This document shows, piece by piece, positions 5,639 to 6,535 of a stretch of 6,535 nucleotides of DNA. The notes under the pieces were generated by a model, which saw only the letters and a program-made list of their open reading frames with translations, made no database searches and was not told where the DNA came from. The stretch covers positions 1 to 6,535 of the forward strand of contig JAIEOG010000263.1 of NCBI GenBank assembly GCA_019750655.1, read 5' to 3'. Positions within the stretch are counted from its first letter, which is position 1. Every line of letters begins with the position of its first letter. Source of the stretch: a bacterium. GTDB taxonomy: Bacteria; Bdellovibrionota; FAC87; UBA2466. The translations under genes were made by a program, and so were the position numbers.

Positions 5639-6535
5639 TGAACCTGAAGAATTGCCTGTTCAGCTCGGAATCTGTCACCGAGGGACACCCAGATAAAATG
5701 GCTGATCAAATCAGCGATGCCGTCTTGGACGCCATCTTGGCCCAAGATCCTCGCGGCCGTGTCGCGTGCGAAACGATGCTGACCACTGGCTTGGTGGTTG
5801 TGAGCGGCGAAATCACGACGACCGCAGTTGTGGACTTCACGAACATCGTCCGCAACACCGTGAAAAAGATCGGCTACGACGCCGATGCAAAAGGTTTTGA
5901 TTACAACACCTGCGGCGTCATCACCGCCGTCGGCCGCCAATCTCCGGACATCTCCCAAGGTGTGACGGAAGGCGAGGGCTTGCACAAAGAGCAAGGCGCC
6001 GGCGACCAAGGTTTGATGTTCGGTTACGCCTGCGACGAAACCCCGGAATTTCTCCCGGCTTCCATCGCGTTCTCGCACCGCTTGACCAAGCGCTTGTCGG
6101 AATGCCGCAAAGAAAACGTCCTCGGCTTCTTGCGCCCCGACGGTAAGTCCCAGGTGACGGTGCAATACGAAAACGGCACAGCCAAACGCGTAGACGCAGT
6201 CGTCGTTTCGACTCAACACAGCCCAGACGTTTCTTACGAAGAATTGAAAACGGCCATCCAAGAGGAAGTGATCCAAAAGGTCATCCCCACGAAGATGATC
6301 GACGCAAAAACGAAGTTCTACATCAACCCAACAGGCCGTTTCGTTATCGGTGGCCCCATGGGTGATTGCGGTCTCACGGGCCGCAAAATCATCGTAGACA
6401 CTTACGGCGGACACGGTGCCCACGGTGGTGGCGCGTTCTCTGGCAAAGATCCTTCAAAGGTCGATCGCTCGGCCTCGTACATGGGCCGTTACATCGCGAA
6501 GAACATTGTGGCAGCTGGCTTGGCCAAACGCTGCT
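5638..6535 (+). CDS. metK: S-adenosylmethionine synthetase (methionine adenosyltransferase), 3' end beyond right edge
   Basis: MetK makes S-adenosylmethionine from methionine and ATP, releasing phosphate and pyrophosphate, in the cytoplasm. The 299 visible codons match the family throughout. SSESVTEGHPDK carries catalytic H17 and magnesium ligand D19. The first signature GAGDQGLMFG is at 120-129, and the phosphate-binding loop GGGAFSGKD is at 263-271, followed by PSKVDRSASY. The QSPDISQGV segment (101-109) is also typical. Family members are about 380-400 residues, so roughly 85-100 C-terminal residues lie beyond the edge. No frameshift or missing catalytic residue is seen. The ATG at 5638 has a strong Shine-Dalgarno. 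The leader can fold into helices that cover this site, suggesting translational control. The gene lies downstream of the LysM gene on the same strand but probably has its own promoter. Confidence 0.98.
   Translation, partial: MNLKNCLFSSESVTEGHPDKMADQISDAVLDAILAQDPRGRVACETMLTTGLVVVSGEITTTAVVDFTNIVRNTVKKIGYDADAKGFDYNTCGVITAVGRQSPDISQGVTEGEGLHKEQGAGDQGLMFGYACDETPEFLPASIAFSHRLTKRLSECRKENVLGFLRPDGKSQVTVQYENGTAKRVDAVVVSTQHSPDVSYEELKTAIQEEVIQKVIPTKMIDAKTKFYINPTGRFVIGGPMGDCGLTGRKIIVDTYGGHGAHGGGAFSGKDPSKVDRSASYMGRYIAKNIVAAGLAKRC

Noticed and set aside
5611..6423. 270-codon open frame on the minus strand opposite metK
   Set aside because: It overlaps the highly conserved metK frame and has no recognisable domain; it mirrors metK codon bias.

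Overview
The window looks like ordinary chromosomal DNA from a moderately GC-rich Gram-negative bacterium. A Bdellovibrionota or deltaproteobacterium-like host is my best guess. It rests on a bacterial RNase J beside an HD-GYP protein, an acid phosphatase with a signal peptide, and a LysM protein with a lipoprotein-type leader. Nothing in the window proves the taxonomy. I see no insertion sequence, phage gene, tRNA, rRNA or CRISPR array.

Layout, left to right. A class A (PhoN-type, PAP2 superfamily) acid phosphatase lies on the minus strand and runs off the left edge. A 105-bp divergent spacer with a plausible promoter separates it from a plus-strand gene for an unrecognised 196-residue protein (752-1342). 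That gene ends exactly where a minus-strand HD-GYP gene (1343-2371) ends, so the two stop codons abut. Upstream of HD-GYP on the same strand is RNase J (2444-4096); the 72-nt gap suggests a two-gene transcript. RNase J is divergent from a plus-strand LysM protein (4237-5502), and their 140-bp spacer contains a 12-bp palindrome. After a GC-rich hairpin and a leader that can form several structures comes metK, S-adenosylmethionine synthetase, cut off by the right edge.

The genes cover unrelated housekeeping and envelope jobs: periplasmic phosphate release, mRNA decay and processing, cyclic-di-GMP breakdown, peptidoglycan binding and SAM synthesis. No defence system or biosynthetic cluster is visible. 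Two items deserve a second look. The metK leader has a hairpin whose loop is complementary to the metK start codon, and a competing helix that takes in part of the Shine-Dalgarno. The LysM protein has a lipoprotein-like N-terminus and also a C-terminal membrane segment, so it may be anchored at both ends of the periplasm.
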